NCBI RefSeq assembly: GCF_000512585.2
Contig: NC_089242.1
Location: 3,348,001 to 3,412,000, forward strand
DNA length: 64,000 nt
Source of the DNA: Kwoniella bestiolae CBS 10118
Taxonomy: Eukaryota; Basidiomycota; Tremellomycetes; Tremellales; Cryptococcaceae
Direction of reading: 5' to 3'
In this document: piece after piece, positions 1-12,845 of the stretch
How positions within the stretch are numbered: the stretch's first letter is position 1
Layout: each line of letters begins with the position of its first letter
Program-made: the position numbers and the translations under genes
The notes under the pieces: generated by a model
Databases searched by the model: none
The model's input: the letters and a program-made list of their open reading frames with translations, nothing else
Told to the model about the DNA's origin: nothing

Positions 1-721
1 GAGGAAGGGGAAGAGGGTGAAGTACAGTTCTGTCATTCTCAGGGAGATGTTGGATTTCTGCTCGTAGGATCTTGAATCGATTTTGGCGGGGAAAGAGACG
101 GAGGGGGAGTGGTGGTGGTTGAATGGCGAGGTTGAGAGAGAGGGGATGGATGCGAGGAGATGGAGGAGGGTGTTGTTGTCTGCGTCCTGTGGATATAGTC
201 AAGGTGGTATCAGTACAAATAAGTTGAGGAAGTGCTTTGTACATGATGATAGGTTATTCCAGTCTTGGTATCATGTCGACCTAAGACCCTTCTGCCGCAT
301 GTTGAGACCACACCAATCCTTCCGTCTTGGACGACCCACTCACCCTCGACAACTCCTGATCATCATGTCCATAATCCAATAACAGCCATTCAAACACCTC
401 CAAACTACCTTCTATAGCTGACCAGCTCAAGCTTGTCAGTCTGTTCTTATCCGTATTTCGTAGATCCGTTTTATGCTGCAGTCGCGAAAGGAGCGATACG
501 TTGTTATCTACGAGCACACATGACAGCTGTCAGCCATCTGTAGGACGTACAGAGCATTCAATAGACATAGTCTGACCATGTACCAGAGAGACGACGGACT
601 CACCTCGTACAGCCTGTCTTACCCTTCCTGAGGGGTCTCTGACTACGTTCAATCTCGGTGCAGGGATTTTGACATGCGAGGATGTTGCCAAGGGGTGATC
701 CATAGTTTTAGTCGCTGCCAT
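1..721 (-). CDS. Ankyrin-repeat protein, Avo2-like (5' part only)
   Basis: The gene starts at 721 and runs off the left edge. Exons are 721-604, 507-344 and 186-1; both introns begin GTGAG and the frame is continuous. The visible 156 residues contain at least one ankyrin-type unit (a SLEVFEWLLLDYGHD helix pair followed by DADNNTLLHLLAS). A segment near residue 40 also reads like the first repeat of fungal Avo2 proteins, the TORC2-associated ankyrin subunits. The repeat fold is seen directly; the Avo2 name is an inference from memory of that family and the decisive C-terminal part is missing. It is divergent from PEX13 across a 320-bp spacer. Any cytosolic ankyrin protein remains possible. Confidence 0.6.
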
Positions 722-1041
722 TTTACCTCATGCATGAAGTCGAAGTAGAGCTAGCATAGGATATGGTCTTATATGTATGTCTATGCAATGGATGACATGT
801 CCATATGTGACAAAACGGAAAGAAGAAAGAGAGAGGAGAATGAAGGAGACAGACTGAACCTGGCAACCGGTAAATAGCATGTCAATCAACTTCCGGATCA
901 CTTACGACATATCTTCAACACTCATCTTCAACCGCTTCTTCGTTCCTTCTTCATCAATCAATTCTCGACATCTAGGCTCATAATCTGCAACAGCTATAGG
1001 TTGTATAGTATCGACCACCTAGGATAGCTGCTTAGTACACA
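722..1041. promoter_or_regulatory. Divergent promoter region
   Basis: This 320-bp spacer separates the starts of the Avo2-like gene (minus) and PEX13 (plus), so it must hold both promoters. It is purine-rich around 820-850 and CT-rich around 900-960, which is common in fungal 5' leaders. I see no clear TATA box or other motif. Confidence 0.5.
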
Positions 1042-2629
1042 ATGTCATCCCTACCACCAAGACCCAAACCATGGGAGAGCAAACCCACTTCCGCCGTCCC
1101 CGTATCAAATTCCGAAGCTGGACCATCTTCAAAACCATCTACATCAACAACATCAGCATTCGATAATGCCCTACAAGCTAGTAGTAGTAGCTCTGCGCCC
1201 AAGCTGCCTGATAGACCTAGTGATCTGGGTGGGAGTAGTGAGTCATCAACCCCTACCATACGTAACCCTTGATAGCGATTAGTCCAATCTCCTCCCACCG
1301 ATAATCTTTCATACCTGGACATACGCACTGGCATATACGAGGCAAGGATGCTGAATGATCATTTCGACATACAGGCCTTACGACCCAACCATACGCTGCT
1401 CAGAATAGATATACCAGCTCATACGGAATGTCACCCTACGGCGGCATGGGCGGAATGACTGGGTATGGAGGTGGATACGGAGGATATAGTGGGTATGGGG
1501 GGTATGGCGGGATGAATAGGTTCGGTGGAGGGTACGGAATGGGAGGGTATGGGATGGGCGGGTATGGTGTAGGTGGGATGGGTGGTCCAGGCGAGGTGAG
1601 TGAGCGGTATATCTGTCTCCAGTCAAATGACAACATGGTCTGAATGGGCTATAAGATATCCTCTCTTCACATCCAAAAATAACATGGTTATACTATTCCC
1701 TGACCGCGATCTTTGCATGTCCCTGCTCATGTTCGAGAGACTCTCTCATCAAAGATTGGCATCGATAGCTAACATATCATTCTCGCACTACCACAGGGCT
1801 ACCCAACCCTCACATCCTCCCTACAAGCATCCACCGCCCCCGCATTCGCCGTCCTCGAATCCCTAGTCACAGCATTCACCTCCCTCGCCCAACTCATAGA
1901 ATCAACATACATGGCCACACACTCCTCATTCTTCGCCATGGTCGGTGTGGCCGATCAATTGGGTTCGCTCAAAACATATCTCGGTCAGGTATTAGGTGTA
2001 TTCTCCATCTTGCGAATAAGCAAGAAAATCATAAATTGGTTGAAAGGGAAGAAATCGAAGAATGCAACATCTGGGGTTGGGTTCGGAGCGAATGGATGGG
2101 CGAATGAATGGTCCAATGCTATACCCGATCCATCCGGAGGATCCGGAGGCGGTAGACCATCTATCAAACCTCTCATCCTATTCCTATTCTCGGCAGTGGG
2201 ACTACCATACCTGATGAATCGCTTAGTCAAACTTCTGATCGCCTCTCAACAACAGCAGATACAGAATAATGGTACCGATGGAAATATACTAGATGCGAAT
2301 GGGAATATAGATCCGACGAAGTTGGAGTTTGCCAGAGCCAAATGGGAGTTCAAGGGATCAGAGGAATGGGAGTTGAATTTGGCTAGAGATGAGATCGTGG
2401 CTGTTATTGAGAAGCGTCCAGCAGCCAGTGGGGCTGGTGCTGGGGACGTGGGGTGGTGGAGAGGTAGAACAAGGGATGGGAGGGTGGGGTGGTTCCCTGG
2501 GAATTATGTGAGTTGACGGTTCACCTCTATAAATGTAGGAAGAGAGGTGTGCTGATAGTGGTGATTGCTTGGTGTCAGGTCGAGATCATAAAACGGAGAG
2601 AACCCTCGAATCCTCAGAAACCGGTGTGA
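1042..2629 (+). CDS. PEX13: Peroxin-13, peroxisomal import docking protein
   Basis: Exons 1042-1237, 1375-1595, 1797-2507 and 2579-2629 give 392 residues. Pex13 sits in the peroxisomal membrane and with Pex14 and Pex5 forms the docking site for matrix-protein import (family knowledge). Seen here: the N-terminal signature MSSLPPRPKPWES, a Gly/Tyr/Met-rich stretch (about residues 83-137), a central hydrophobic region with a membrane segment near PLILFLFSAVGLPYLMN, and a C-terminal SH3 domain (KWEFKGSEEWELNLARDEI through GWWRGRT to GWFPGNYV). The SH3 end is split: the last exon adds VEIIKRREPSNPQKPV. A read-through at 2508 would stop after only two more residues, so the final short exon is preferred. 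Confidence 0.93.
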
Positions 2630-3594
2630 CAGATCACTCATGGCACAGATCGCAGCGGGTGGACCACTCTCAGGAATCAGTAATAGTTGTACCATTTTTA
2701 CTCAATCATTTATCAAGAATGCATTGCAGGCTTTCTCATCACACTCTCCGGTCCCTGCTCATCACACTCTGACATACGAGAGTGGCATGTAGGAGGTCAT
2801 CGAAAGAAAGCAGCACCCTGTGATGGGCGTACTATACTGACCATCGTCGTACACATGGATGGGTTGTTATAGGTCGTACCTACCAGAACTGCCCATTGCC
2901 TCATTGCCATGACATGAGCCTAAGGTGGCACAGTGGCAAATACGTACTCCCTTCTTCCATTCCTTCTTCACCGACCATTATCTCGGCTTATGCATCGTTC
3001 CAGTCCCCCAGAGTAGTATAATCATGTTCTCCTATATCGTGACTATCCGCCAATATCAATATCGTGATATCCATTAATGTAAAATGAGACCAAAAGGCCC
3101 GTCGAGGGAAATCACCTCGAGAATACCATAGTCATCTGAAATCTTATCCGGTTTTATTATTTTCCTCCATCCTATGCTGTTCTCCAAGAAGCGCGGGATC
3201 AAATTGGACGTATCGACCTTCTCGAACACTTGCATATATGCACACGAAAAGCATCTATTGATAGTATATCGTACAAAACGTGTTTCACTTTACAGCTTAT
3301 GAACCGATCTGCATTCATCGCAGATTACAATGCTACGGTTGATCTGAGTTACTGGAATCTAGGCACACTCGCACGCTCATAGTACATAGTGGAGGAACCG
3401 GGATGATCGGCGCCGGTTTAAAGTATCATGTGGGTGGGAGTCACCAGTCTGTCTCGAGATCCCTCTATATATAGGTTGTGTTGCTTGTATCGTTGCGATC
3501 GCATGCATAAAAATTACCATTGATCGAAGCGTACCATATTAGACTCATACTCAGGATTAACTCAACTGGCACCAATCGATATATATCCACCACC
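2630..3594. other. Intergenic region with TATA box
   Basis: About 965 bp lie between the PEX13 stop and the dehydrogenase start. A TATATATA box occurs at 3466-3473, about 120 bp before the ATG at 3595, and is a credible core promoter. No open frame here has intron signals or recognisable protein sequence. Confidence 0.5.
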
Positions 3595-4800
3595 ATGCCC
3601 ACCGTACTTATCACAGGCACCAATCGAGGAATAGGCCTAGGTCTAGCCAAAGCCTATGCCAAACAGGCCAATACCACTGTGGTTCTGGGATTGAGGAAGC
3701 CGGATAGTATGCCTGAGATCGAGGCAGCGGAGGGAGTGAAGGTCGTTAAAGTCCGGATAGATTCCGGAGATGTGGGGAGTGAGAAGAAGGTGGGTTGATC
3801 GTTGGGTTCAGTAGCTGTTTGCTCGAGATGGTGGTCGGATAATGATACTGATTGAATGATTCAGGCAATGGAAGAGTTAAAGTCGCAGGGGATCGATAAG
3901 ATTGATCTGGTAAGTGTCACATGCTCTTCCTCTATGTTCACCGAATTAATGATATGCTGAAGCTGATGATGAACCCTTCAGGCAATTGCCAACGCAGCTA
4001 TTGGAGATTGTTTCGGTGCTCTCAAAGAGGTAGATCTAGGTTCTTTCGAAGAACACTGGAGGATCAATGTGAGTCATACATCATCTCATGTAACACCCCA
4101 TCTACGAAAGGACATTGTGTCTAGTTCCATCACCACGACTGACTCTTCGTCGCATCGTCAGGTCCTCGCCCCTCTAGCGCTGTTCCAAGCCTGCGTACCC
4201 CTAATGCCAGAAGGAAGCAAGTTCGTGTGGATGTCCTCTGGAGCCAGTATAATCGACAGGGTGCCTGATAAGTTGGATGCGGGGTATGGAATCACCAAGG
4301 TGAGTTGTGTCGATCGTCCTCGACATCATAAAAAGGGGGATAGGTGCTAATTACGACTGCGTATTGATTGATTGTAGTGCTGTATGAACTACCTTGTAAG
4401 TTTCAGTCTTCCACATGATAATCCAGGTGGGCTGGTGTTTGTTTACTGACTACCTACAATGATAGGCCCGTTACGCGCATTTCGAAGAACCCTCCATCAT
4501 CTCCTTCTCCCTCAGTCCGGGGTGGGTCCAAACGGACATGGGAGATAGAGGAGCCAAATGGTCAGGTATGGAGAAAGCTCCGACAACCGTCGAGGAGAGT
4601 GTCGGTGAGTTTGAATATGTCCATTCCCGTTCTACCTGCATCGACCATCTGGGGATATCCATTACACAGCGAAATGGAATGACAGTCGCTGATTTGTGCA
4701 TTGCGTCGTAGCGGGAATTGTCAAAGTGGTAGGGGACGCTACGAAAGAGAATTACTCAGGATTACATATGAGGTACAACGGGACTCAGTCAAAGTGGTAA
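3595..4800 (+). CDS. Short-chain dehydrogenase/reductase (SDR)
   Basis: Seven exons (3595-3789, 3865-3909, 3982-4068, 4162-4299, 4378-4395, 4466-4604, 4712-4800) give 236 residues, the usual size of a classical SDR. The N-terminus LITGTNRGIGLGLA is the Rossmann nucleotide-binding motif (TGxxxGxG). AIANAAIG matches the NNAG region, WMSSGAS supplies the catalytic Ser, and YGITK is the YxxxK pair. These mark an NAD(P)H oxidoreductase acting on a carbonyl or alcohol. The substrate cannot be read from sequence; ketoreductases related to norsolorinic acid reductase are the closest type I recall. The fifth exon is only 18 nt. A TATA box lies about 120 bp upstream. Confidence 0.88.
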
Positions 4801-5098
4801 CCGTCATGACCGTCGTGATCATCGTAAGGCCAGGATCGTCCGGTTGGGTATATTGTACAGTATCAAGGTTTCCGACTGTATTCAACTTGTACATACATGC
4901 ATGAATGAATGATCTCCTTACAAAAGATAAATAGCGTCCAAAGATCACTTGAGATATATTCGAAATCAACGTTGTCGTTATAAGAGAGTATACAAACAGA
5001 ACGAAAGGATGAAAACTGTGGTAAACCCAAACACCATATCTTCTTACAACATATCCCCCAGAGGTCAATGTGACAAGCTCTTAACCCATGATCTAACT

Positions 5099-7496
5099 TC
5101 AATCATCTCTCAGAACCTCTAGTTCTACCCCTCTACTTTCCTCCAGCTTCCTATCCTCCACCAAACTATCCCTATTCCTACTCAACCCCAAATCCGTCGA
5201 AGCGGGTCTACCCAACAGATCCGCTCCCGAATCCCCCCTTCCCCTCCCATAACTTCTCTTCCATCCACTCAACGCATCCCCCAAATCCTCACTTGTCGGT
5301 CTACCCATAAGAGAGACCCCACTATCCCCCCTTGATCTTGTATAATCCCTCTTCCAACTCGGACTAGTACTGCTCTCGAGGATCGTATCGTCCACTCCGC
5401 TCCTTCCCAACAATGCCGCTCTGGAATCTCCTCGCATCCGTCCGTATTCTGGACGCTTGGCGCCCTTGGATATGGCATAGAGATCAGATTCGTCGGCTAT
5501 CTCCCTTCCTCCCTTCACTCTTCTCGGGGGTGTCACCTCGATTGAGAGTTTGGATGATTCTCCCCTCTTCGGCGGGTAGGTAGTGAGATCTTCTACGGAG
5601 ACAAGGCTATCAGATTCCAGATAGGCCGGTGTGGATGTTCCGCTGGGCGATACAGAGTGGTTGGTGAAATTGAATTGGGGTGGTTCTAGATTTGGTGTAA
5701 AGACTGGAGGGAGATTATCGAACATCCCGGTATTTGAGCCAGTATCATCATCGATCTTGATCGCCGGTGTTGATACGTTGTTGAGCTGGGAATTGGTGGA
5801 TTGTTCATACTCCATCTCTTTCACCCATTCTCGCAATTCTTCTTCATTCATATGTCCAGGCATTGACCAGCTCCTGGTAGGAGTCCTAAACCCGCTACCA
5901 TTCACGCTACTAACCGTACTTGGATTAGTATACAGCCAAGGTCTCCTAGCATGGAGATGATTCGAGTTGTCTAAAGCGGTTGATCCACGTTTCTCATCGG
6001 GGAATTCGGACATTGTCATTGATGTTTCGGATTCGACGATCGTAGTGGGCAAGGTCATGGCTGCGTTTCGTCTCATGACGATTCGCATTTGATAGTAGAT
6101 GTACAATGCCGCAACGACTGTGCCGATGAGGGTCAAGACGGTCATTGAGATGGAGATGATGGTGTTCTTCCGCGACTGGGTTCCGAACGCTTTACCAAGA
6201 TACACGATAGTGAATTGCTTACTACAAGTTGAACAATCGATCTTAGTGTTTTCCATGATGTATCATAATCAGCGCGGAAGACACTTCCACTCACGGTAAC
6301 GTCAAGAAAGCAGCAGCAAGGTACATCCAAAAGTTCGCTCCCGCCGAAGCACTGACAGCTGTGACTATATGACCTGGGACAGCACTAAACCGCAGAACCA
6401 AGGTGAACATGAAGCTCTGCGATACATGCGATAAATCAGCTGTATATTCCTTCATGAGAAGCGAGGATGTGTGAGCTGACCTTTTCTCGGATCAACTGCG
6501 TCAAAGAGGCGTATAGCTTGTTCTTCTTTTCGAATCTGAGGAAACACCAATCCAGTGAGCTTGACCATTACCAGAATTGATGAGAATAGATCAGAATGAA
6601 GAACGTACTTTGCAGCTCTCCCCTGACAACACCACTTGAAGGCTACCCAAGTAGCTATCTCCCCCAGGAAAGTCCCAGCAGCGAGAATCGCAAAGCCAAC
6701 CCACAGTCCATACACCAGACCACATAGTATTCCAATGACTAGTAAAAGCACATATAACATGTCAGCAATCGTACCCATGCTATATCGAAGTTCAGGATCC
6801 CACTCACTCTCATGCCCCACCAAGGGAGGAAAAGACACCACAATCAATATCGCAAGCGGTATTAACCATCCACCCGGCCAGCCTCTTATCGTCCGCGTGA
6901 CGGGTTCGCAGAACTCCACTATCGTCTCGTGTTTCGAGGTGATCAACGCGGTGAGGACTATGGCTATTACCAGGATGGCATACCATTCTGAAAAGACACG
7001 AAGAATTAGCTTTTGCTACAACATCATCAGGAGGGAAGCCATTCATCTCTGCGCTCCATATAGAGGACACAACTACCCTTCTGTCCCGTAACAGTCCAAC
7101 ACAATTCCCTTCTCTCATGTCGTACGCTTTACACTCCATCAGACAAGATGACTGCAAATCGCACAACTCACTATACATATGTCTCCTCAAAGCCTTCCTC
7201 ATAGCCTCCCTATAATCCATCTCCTTCATATATATCCTACACGACACATAATCCTCTTTGAACAACTTCAAAACGCTCTGATTGGAGGTATCGACCGAAG
7301 CATCTCTCTGGTGTTGGGGCGTGTGATTACCTATAGACGGCGAGATAGGGCGGGAGGTATCCAAGCCTGGTCTTCCATCGTGTATGCTGGGTGGAGGGGG
7401 TGAGACTGAACGCGAATGAGATTGTTGAGGAGATGGAGAGCTTGGTCGGGAAGATTGGGGTCGCCGTATACGATGGAGATGGGTTTTGAGACTCAT
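5099..7496 (-). CDS. Tvp38/DedA (VTT-domain) Golgi-type membrane protein
   Basis: Exons 7496-7172, 6987-6808, 6738-6609, 6535-6481, 6416-6295 and 6221-5099 give 644 residues. After a Ser/Pro-rich cytosolic N-terminus come several membrane segments and the VTT (SNARE-associated) domain: GLVYGLWVGFAILAAGTFLG, a conserved RFSAVPGHIVTAV, and LTLPKQFTIVYLGKAFG. Tvp38 proteins reside in Golgi/Tlg2 vesicles; bacterial DedA relatives are linked to lipid scrambling. A long polar C-terminal tail (about 260 residues) carries three imperfect repeats around RGDSR/RGDSG. The first intron (184 nt) is the least certain junction: I used the GTGAGT donor at 7171, because other donors either broke the frame or gave a stop. 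The gene is longer than yeast Tvp38 mainly through both tails. Confidence 0.82.
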
Positions 7497-8459
7497 CTTT
7501 ACGCGTCGGAGGGTAGGGGGGTGGAAGAGAAGAGGATTGGATTGGGGGTGGTCGGGAGTGTCGTGTCGTAGTGTGTTTTTCCACCAAGTTACACTTATAC
7601 CTTGCAAAGGGACTTTATTCTTTCTAAATTATCTATGACTATCCTTCTCAGATGAACCGTCCTTTCACTGTCACGTTCGCAGAACGGGAACGAAAAGAGG
7701 AACGGTCTTTGATCTACTGCTTCTTTAAACAGGGCCTGATTCCTGTGGTCTGCTTTATCGTTTTCCCCAGAAGATCTCTTGGTCGGTCGATCGATATCGT
7801 CGATGATGGTACGTACAAGCACTGAATGAAGCTATACAATTACCAACTATCAAGATTATTGATGAGGAATGCAATGCAATGCAATGAATCCTATTGACCC
7901 GCTGTTGCTCTTGGTTTCACATTTACTCAATCGGGTTTGTTCCCCTCTTCCCGGTTCATTTACTCCGGATCATCCCATTAGTCAATTACCCTGAGATTAG
8001 TGATTTTTACTAATCCACGTTCCAGTCTGGACTTTGTTTTGTAATCGAACCAAACCATACTAACTAGGACTGTGCACTGTGCAGATCTCGGGTAAAAGGA
8101 CTGGTTGATGAGGTCATGCACCGCAGAATAGGGGCTACACTACTACACTCGCTTGGCATATTGGTATGGTCTACTTTATCGAAAACTCCCAGACTGAGGG
8201 GTGTCGAGGATGTATTCGGGAGCACACAAGAAGTCTCATGAGAACATTCGTATTCATTCATAGCCATATTGAGTATAATATATATGCAAAAGTCATCATG
8301 CAAATTGATCCATCCCTCCTCCTCGCTCTACAATGACGCAGACCCATAGTTGTAAGCCCAAGACAAGACTCAAGCCCTAGACGAAGTTGACGCTATCAGA
8401 CCCCCATCCCAAAGCATCAGCTCACTCCCATGTCCTTATCGACACACAAACAACCAAAC
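7497..8459. other. Intergenic region
   Basis: 963 bp between the Tvp38-like start and the CSE1 stop. It holds a short (GCAAT)n tract at about 7868-7886, which could be promoter sequence for the Tvp38-like gene. Open frames here lack splice signals and protein-like composition. Confidence 0.4.
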
Positions 8460-11400
8460 TCACCCATTCTGATTAGCAAACCCCACAAACCCACTAACCA
8501 CATCCTTCTCAACGGTCTTAGCCTGCTCGATCAATCCGGGGATCATACCGGGTTTTTCGGTGCATCTCCTACCAAGTTCCTTGATGGCGTATGATTTAGT
8601 ATCGGTTATACCAGCCGTATAATCCCTTTGGACCGTTTCGGAAGCTCCCAATTTGGAGAAACTGGATTGGAAGCCTGCTTCCTCTGGGTCCAGCTCAGTC
8701 AAATCACCAGAATCTACGGCGTGTTGTTGGGTGTAGGTGAGGTCTTGAGGGAGGGTGAAGAGGTCGAGGAGGGATATGAAGATTGATACCCTATCATATC
8801 AGAAGTTCAGGTTTAGCACCGAGCGTAAATGATAGAAAGGTTTTCATAGCACAAGTGAGGATAAAAGTTGATCACGCACCATTGCTGTTTGAGAGGATCT
8901 TCCAAAAGCTTATTACTCCTAGTCAACATCTTTACCAAACCAACCTCGACCAACTTCCTATTACGCGTTGACACCTTCTGGGTATTCGAAAGGATGACAC
9001 CGGTAAGGAGGTTTCCAAAAAGACTGATAAAATCCAAACTAATCAGCAACAGAGGTCGCACCCATGTATACTGGAGTTATCATCCATAATTATAAGTAGG
9101 AACGGCACTCACCCCGGCTGCACACCATCCAACACAGTGATCAAGAAGTCCGGTCCAACGGTATCCAAATTCGCTATGAATGCAAAGAAGTATACGAATG
9201 ATTGGTTGAACTGAGGCGATGGTTTTTGCTGGAGTCTTGTAAGGAGAAGTACAAAGACTGTGTTGGAGAACGGTTGCATTACGTCGCTAATCGTCGCAAA
9301 AAGTTCGATCAGCTTCAGCATTCACACGATGACCGAAATACATCATCTAGGACAGCCTGTTGACCATGCGCAGGACGTGAATTTACAGCGATTGTAGCCG
9401 GGGATATCCAGATCAAGAAGGGACAGGAAGAGCAACTCACAGAGGTACAAACTCATATAACGCCTGCAAAAGCTCAAAAGCATACACGTCGTTGATCTTG
9501 CTTCCGACCAACCTCTGGAAAATACCCAACAGTCCCTGCACTTGACCAGCAGCAACGATCGTAGAAGCGCCTCTGAGGAGACACGCCTTCCATATTCGAA
9601 TGAGGGCAGGGATATTTCCTCGTTGTTCCCACAATTGAGCGTTCAACAAGGGTCCAGTGAGAGCTTGGTATGATGCTGGCAAAGATGTGGGAGGGTGAAG
9701 TTCGAGGAGTTGGGCGAGAATTTGGAAGATGTATGGGATGAATTCTGTGTTAATATGATGCAAGATTAGCATATACACCAACTCATGGGAACAAGATAGG
9801 CTCTAGAGTGGATTGAGACGAAGAGACACAACTCACCGGCAACGTCGTTAGTCAATATATGTTGAGCGGGTCCGAACAACGCTCCTTCAAAGGTGGCAAG
9901 CGCAGCAGGTTGACCATCACACACGAATCTGATCAACGCAGATACAGATTCGAAGCAGTATTGGTTGAATTTAGGGTTCGAAGGGTTTTTACTGATTTCA
10001 CCCATGATGGCGACTAATCGGTTCAAGATGGCTTCGTGGGAGGGTACGAGAGATTGTTTGGCTGTGATGATGACTCGCATGGCACCTGTACGAACGAACA
10101 CGCTGTTCAGCTAAATCCCATTCTATTGGGTTGGGGTAGGTCAACTGACACTTCATGAGGTAATCATTCTCAGCGATCTTCTCAGGTGTACCTCCCTTCT
10201 CGATGTTGGTGAATAAAGCCATAAGGATGTTCTCGGCGAATGGTCGTACGTCGGCTTGTGTAAACCTAAGCATAACCATTAGTCCTTATCCTAGAAGATC
10301 ATGATAGATCGTGCTCACAATGCTTGTCTCTCCACCTTGATGAACAGTATCCTCTCAATGGTGATAGCAGCGTAAGAGGAGATAACGTAATTCTCAGAGT
10401 TGAGATGTTGGACAAGAAGAGGAAGAACAGAGACCAGTTGATCTTTTGTAAGCTGGATTTTGGGGTACATCTATCAGTTATCATGCGATCATCCGTACGC
10501 TGTGCTAACTCACCTGGTTTCTGAAGGTATGGAGGAATTTGATGGCATCAACAGTGAGAATAGGGTGCACAGATCCAGGAGCAGCTTGGAGATCGGCAAA
10601 CACGTTCTGTCCGAAGAACTCGACCACATCGACGAGGACGTTGGTAGAGGTCACACCAAGCTACATTTCGAGTCAGCTTTGTAACACATTCATGTCTTTG
10701 CCAGCTCACCTGCTGGGTAGATCCTCTTGATGCGATGGAAGTCAAAAGGTAAATAGCGGTATCCTTGCTCTTCCAATTATCGGTTGGGTTCTTGGCGTAT
10801 TCCTGCAATAAAGCGGTGATGTATCCTTTGATAATATCCGTTACTTCCTTCTCAAATAGTTCCATCAACGCTCGCGTGAACTCAGTAGCGGCCTGTCGTC
10901 TGGTATCACTCTCTGTAAGGCGATCATATCAGCTTACCATTATTGGTTCCGAGGGAGGTGAAGCTGACTCACCGGTCGAAGGTTCCAAATCTCGTCTGAT
11001 GTATTCCATGGGGTCATCCTCGAACATCTCTTCCTCGTGTTCTGTTCAACATGCATCGAATCAGCTTGCAGGTTAAGCAATCTCGACAGACAGATCCACT
11101 CACGCCTTATAGCCATGTTCGGCAAAATGATCTTCTCACAGAAAGCATTCAAAGTCTCCGGAGCCTGGAACATTGCTCGGTGATTGCCCATTTTCACTAC
11201 CACTGAGAGGAATCGAAGTGCACGGGATACGAGCTATGATTCTCCTCGATCAGCTATCACTCGACTTACTTCGTGCCCGAGCAAGCTGATGACCTGTGGA
11301 CGACACTCACCACATCGTCCCTCGTTCCTGCACCGATACGAGTCAACATGTTCCAAACACCATCTACGAAAGTGCCCAACTGGGTGAACACGTCCGAGTA

Positions 11401-12845
11401 TTTTTGGGCATACAGTTCTGATATTTCACAAATTGATGCTCTGATCTTTTGCAGTGGGCCTGGAGCTTCGTCGTCTTCCTGCAGTATTACCGTCGAACAT
11501 ATCAGCTAGAGTCACTCTCAGCCCGCTTGCGGGAGCCAAACATATCAGACGATGAATGAGACGAATCAAGTCAAACACAGATTCAAGCTAATATACGATA
11601 GAAGGACCACTCACATCACCTTTCAGCTCCTCCCTCTCCCAATCCAAATACTTCCTCAACCAACCCATAAACTCATCCATGTGATCCTCGAAGAAAGGCG
11701 GTAAGTCCTGACTCGACAAATCGTGGAAGAGCTGAACGAGCAATATCAAAGTCTGTGATAATAACTGTAATGATGAATTGGCAGGTAAAGAGGCAGGGTT
11801 GGGCGATTGAAGTAGCTGGTCGACGTGCTGGAAGAGTTGGTAGTATGGTTGACAGAATCGTGAGAGGACGAAATTGATCTCTGAGTAGAGCTCGTTGGTT
11901 CGGAATTGAGATCTCCACCTGAGTCATGGATGCACACATATCAGCTGACATTTTCTAGCCAAGCTTGAGGTCAAGAGAAGGAATAAGTGAACTGACCTTT
12001 TGAAGATTGAATGAGCAGTGGCGAGCACTCCGTTGTTGATTACGAAGTTATCAGGTGTGAGCGAGTTTATGAGTTCCTAGATCGAAGGAAGGATGATGGT
12101 CAGTTCGAGTAGCGAGTAGGCTTCTATTCGATGACACAGTGAAACAGATATTGGGGCAGAGTTGTCTAGATTTAGAAGAATGAGGAATCACTCACGTCGC
12201 ATAACCCTTCCCATTCATTCGGGAAATCCAACGTAGCGATATGACTCAACCCTTCCCCGATCTGACTCTGTAATCTTGCTGTCTGCGGGGTGCCCAAGGA
12301 TATCATGATAGGTACAAGCTTGGCTTTAATCGCTTCTTTGTCTGCTGGGGATATTTGAGTTTCCTAGGTGAGTTAAAAGAAGGCAGTTATATCAGCAAAG
12401 GCCCGCTATGGTCACTGTGCATCTTTCCTCTATCCCGCTGTACAATCTCGGCGATGGAGCAAACGGCTGTGGGAGAGGAGTTGATATGGATAGAGAGCGA
12501 TACCGATGAGATACACCGCCCTCTCTCGGTCGTACCACCCTCTACTTCCCCGCCTCACCACCCTCCCTCCTACACCTATATCCCAAGTAAATGAACGAGC
12601 CAACCCACCTCCTCACCGCTCCACAACCTCTTCACAGCATTCTTAAAATACACTCCCCCCGCCTGCCTCACAACCATATCGACCCCCTCGGACCTAACAA
12701 GCTGCAGTACAATCAACAAGAACCCCTGCTGGGTCTCACCCTGTCGTAAGGAATCTTCGGCGGACCGTCGGGCGTGGGCATCGGGAGAGACTGTCGAGGA
12801 GAGGTAGGTTGATAGGGCGGAGATGGTTTCGGGGGTTGCTTGCAT
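8460..12845 (-). CDS. CSE1: Exportin-2, importin-alpha re-exporter
   Basis: Sixteen exons (12845-12609, 12363-12196, 12076-11997, 11918-11615, 11478-11311, 11233-11104, 11041-10973, 10912-10710, 10660-10514, 10470-10319, 10265-10150, 10085-9837, 9744-9441, 9286-9113, 9023-8880, 8790-8460) give 991 residues, close to yeast Cse1 (960). It carries importin-alpha with RanGTP back to the cytoplasm through the nuclear pore. The N-terminus (RQAGGVYFKNAVKRLW) is the importin-beta N domain. Stretches such as EEMFEDDPMEYIRRDLE, KNPSNPKFNQYCFESV and GIFQRLVGSKINDVYAFEL match yeast Cse1 by eye along the whole length, and the C-terminus ends where yeast Cse1 ends. The stop (GGGTGA) overlaps a GTGAGT string that could act as a donor, but no sensible exon follows. 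Confidence 0.95.

Noticed and set aside
7868..7886. (GCAAT)n as a possible regulatory array
   Set aside because: Only about three to four copies, too short to separate from chance.
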